A DNA stretch of 38,164 nucleotides, taken from contig NZ_BBQH01000038.1 of the NCBI RefSeq assembly GCF_018397995.1, positions 1 through 38,164 of the forward strand. Reading direction: 5' to 3'. The notes under the pieces are model-generated. The model ran no database searches and was not told where the DNA came from. It saw only the letters and a list, made by a program, of their open reading frames with translations. Below, piece by piece: positions 37,446 through 38,164 of this stretch; within the stretch, counting starts at the first letter, position 1; each line of letters starts with the position of its first letter. Made by a program: the position numbers and the translations under genes. The stretch is from Rhizomonospora bruguierae (GTDB taxonomy: Bacteria > Actinomycetota > Actinomycetes > Mycobacteriales > Micromonosporaceae).

Positions 37446-38164
37446 ATCGCCAGCGCGAGGCGGCCGATGGGTTCGAGCAGCTCGGCTTCCTCGTACGCCA
37501 GGTGGGACAGCAGCGCGTCGGTGAGCACGTCGACCTCGCGGCGCACCTCGTCCAGCCGGTCCGGGGAGTCGACCATGGCGACCAGGGCCGCGTCCAGCCG
37601 GCTGAGCACGGCCGCGATGACCTCGTGCTCCTCGCCCAGCCGGTCCAGCACCGGGCCGAGCCGCGGGTCGGCGCGGCGCAGGTCCACGAACATGTGCTCG
37701 TCCTCGATGGTGTGGTGGATGCTGACCACCCGGCAGTACGCGGCGCAGAACGCCCCCAGCGACCAGTAGTTCTGCCGCATGGTGAGCTGGTTGATCAGCG
37801 ACCGGGCGGCGGCGGCGCCCAGGCGGCCCGCGGCGACCTGGCGGACCGCGTCCCGGATCTGGGCCAGTTCCTGCCGCAGGTGATCGTGGATCGCCACCAG
37901 GGTCCGCTGGCCGACCTGCCCCTGCGCCGTGACGACCAGGTCGGGATCGCGGGGTGCGGTCGGGCGGCCCTCCTCACCCAGGGGGTCGGTGCCGCTGACC
38001 CGCTCGCTCGGCGGCGGTGTGGGAGCCACCCCGGCGACACCGCCCCGGTTCGCCGCACCGGCTGCCCCGGGTTCGGCGCCGCCGGGAACCGCCGAGACCC
38101 CGGCACCGGGCGAGCCCGGGCGGGCGGCCACGGCACCGGCCGCCGTGGCGGTGGCCGCCCCCCC
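37442..38164 (-). CDS. Hemerythrin-like (HHE) domain protein, start uncertain at window edge
   Basis: The C-terminal 150 residues form a four-helix hemerythrin/HHE domain. Candidate iron ligands are the His in IHDHLRQEL, the His-Glu pairs in SIHHTIEDEHMF, LGEEHEVI and LLSHLAYEEAELL. The preceding 65 residues are Pro/Gly/Ala-rich and disordered. The frame is open to the window edge, with a GTG at 38131 (229 residues) as the first visible start, so the protein may be longer. HHE proteins sense or bind oxygen, NO or iron. It is coupled to the PfkB kinase by an ATGA overlap; the joint role is unclear. Confidence 0.85.
   Translation of the reverse strand, partial: GGAATATAAGAVAARPGSPGAGVSAVPGGAEPGAAGAANRGGVAGVAPTPPPSERVSGTDPLGEEGRPTAPRDPDLVVTAQGQVGQRTLVAIHDHLRQELAQIRDAVRQVAAGRLGAAAARSLINQLTMRQNYWSLGAFCAAYCRVVSIHHTIEDEHMFVDLRRADPRLGPVLDRLGEEHEVIAAVLSRLDAALVAMVDSPDRLDEVRREVDVLTDALLSHLAYEEAELLEPIGRLALAI

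Overview
The window is very GC-rich with strong G/C bias at third codon positions, frequent GTG starts and many four-base ATGA/GTGA stop-start overlaps. With a CysO-type cysteine pathway, ClpS next to a DUF2017 protein, an MgtA/PimC-like glycosyltransferase pair and DUF4383, this points to an actinomycete, most likely Micromonosporaceae. The taxon is inferred, not computed. No rRNA, tRNA or CRISPR array was seen.

Layout. (1) 1-1030 is decayed mobile DNA: the 3' end of an IS66-type transposase abuts a headless MacB/FtsX-type permease, followed by a scrap of a second transposase joined to the start of a Panacea (DUF4065) gene. (2) 1075-2568 is a divergent VOC-protein/WYL-regulator pair around a palindrome. 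(3) 2597-10262 is a histidine-utilisation locus: an RpiR regulator, then hutU, an M20 amidohydrolase, hutF, hutI and hutH, with every junction after hutU overlapping. It encodes histidine > urocanate > imidazolonepropionate > formiminoglutamate > formylglutamate (HutF branch). The M20 enzyme is the only candidate in the window for the last step, formylglutamate > glutamate. (4) 10278-23102 is, from memory of that genome, the block found in Mycobacterium tuberculosis as Rv1330c-Rv1341: rdgB, rph, metallo-beta-lactamase-fold protein, murI, cysM, cysO, mec, DUF2017, clpS and divergent pncB. Three accessory pieces interrupt it: a glycosyltransferase/SGNH-hydrolase cassette (one gene frameshifted) between rph and the MBL gene; a small membrane protein between murI and cysM; and a queA remnant, a response-regulator remnant and an aldo/keto reductase between mec and DUF2017. 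pncA and an MFS transporter follow pncB.

(5) 25071-28605 carries ctaD (cytochrome c oxidase subunit I), an FAD monooxygenase and a small membrane protein. (6) 28712-33503 is a sugar-acid region: a beta-hydroxyacid dehydrogenase, kdgK and kdgA on the minus strand, divergent from an IclR regulator whose stop codon overlaps a two-gene ABC transporter. Two inverted repeats lie in the kdgA/iclR divide. (7) 33518-38164 has a DUF4383 membrane protein, an HhH-GPD glycosylase-like protein, an S66 peptidase pseudogene with an internal deletion, a membrane-anchored His-rich protein, a PfkB kinase with a low-complexity insertion and a hemerythrin-like protein running to the window edge.

Convergent gene pairs are separated by strong hairpins. 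In two of them the stop codons of the facing genes lie in, and pair within, the hairpin. The most noteworthy points are the CysO protein with 13 extra residues after its Gly-Gly, the M20 enzyme in the hut operon, the double operator at kdgA/iclR, and several freshly broken genes.
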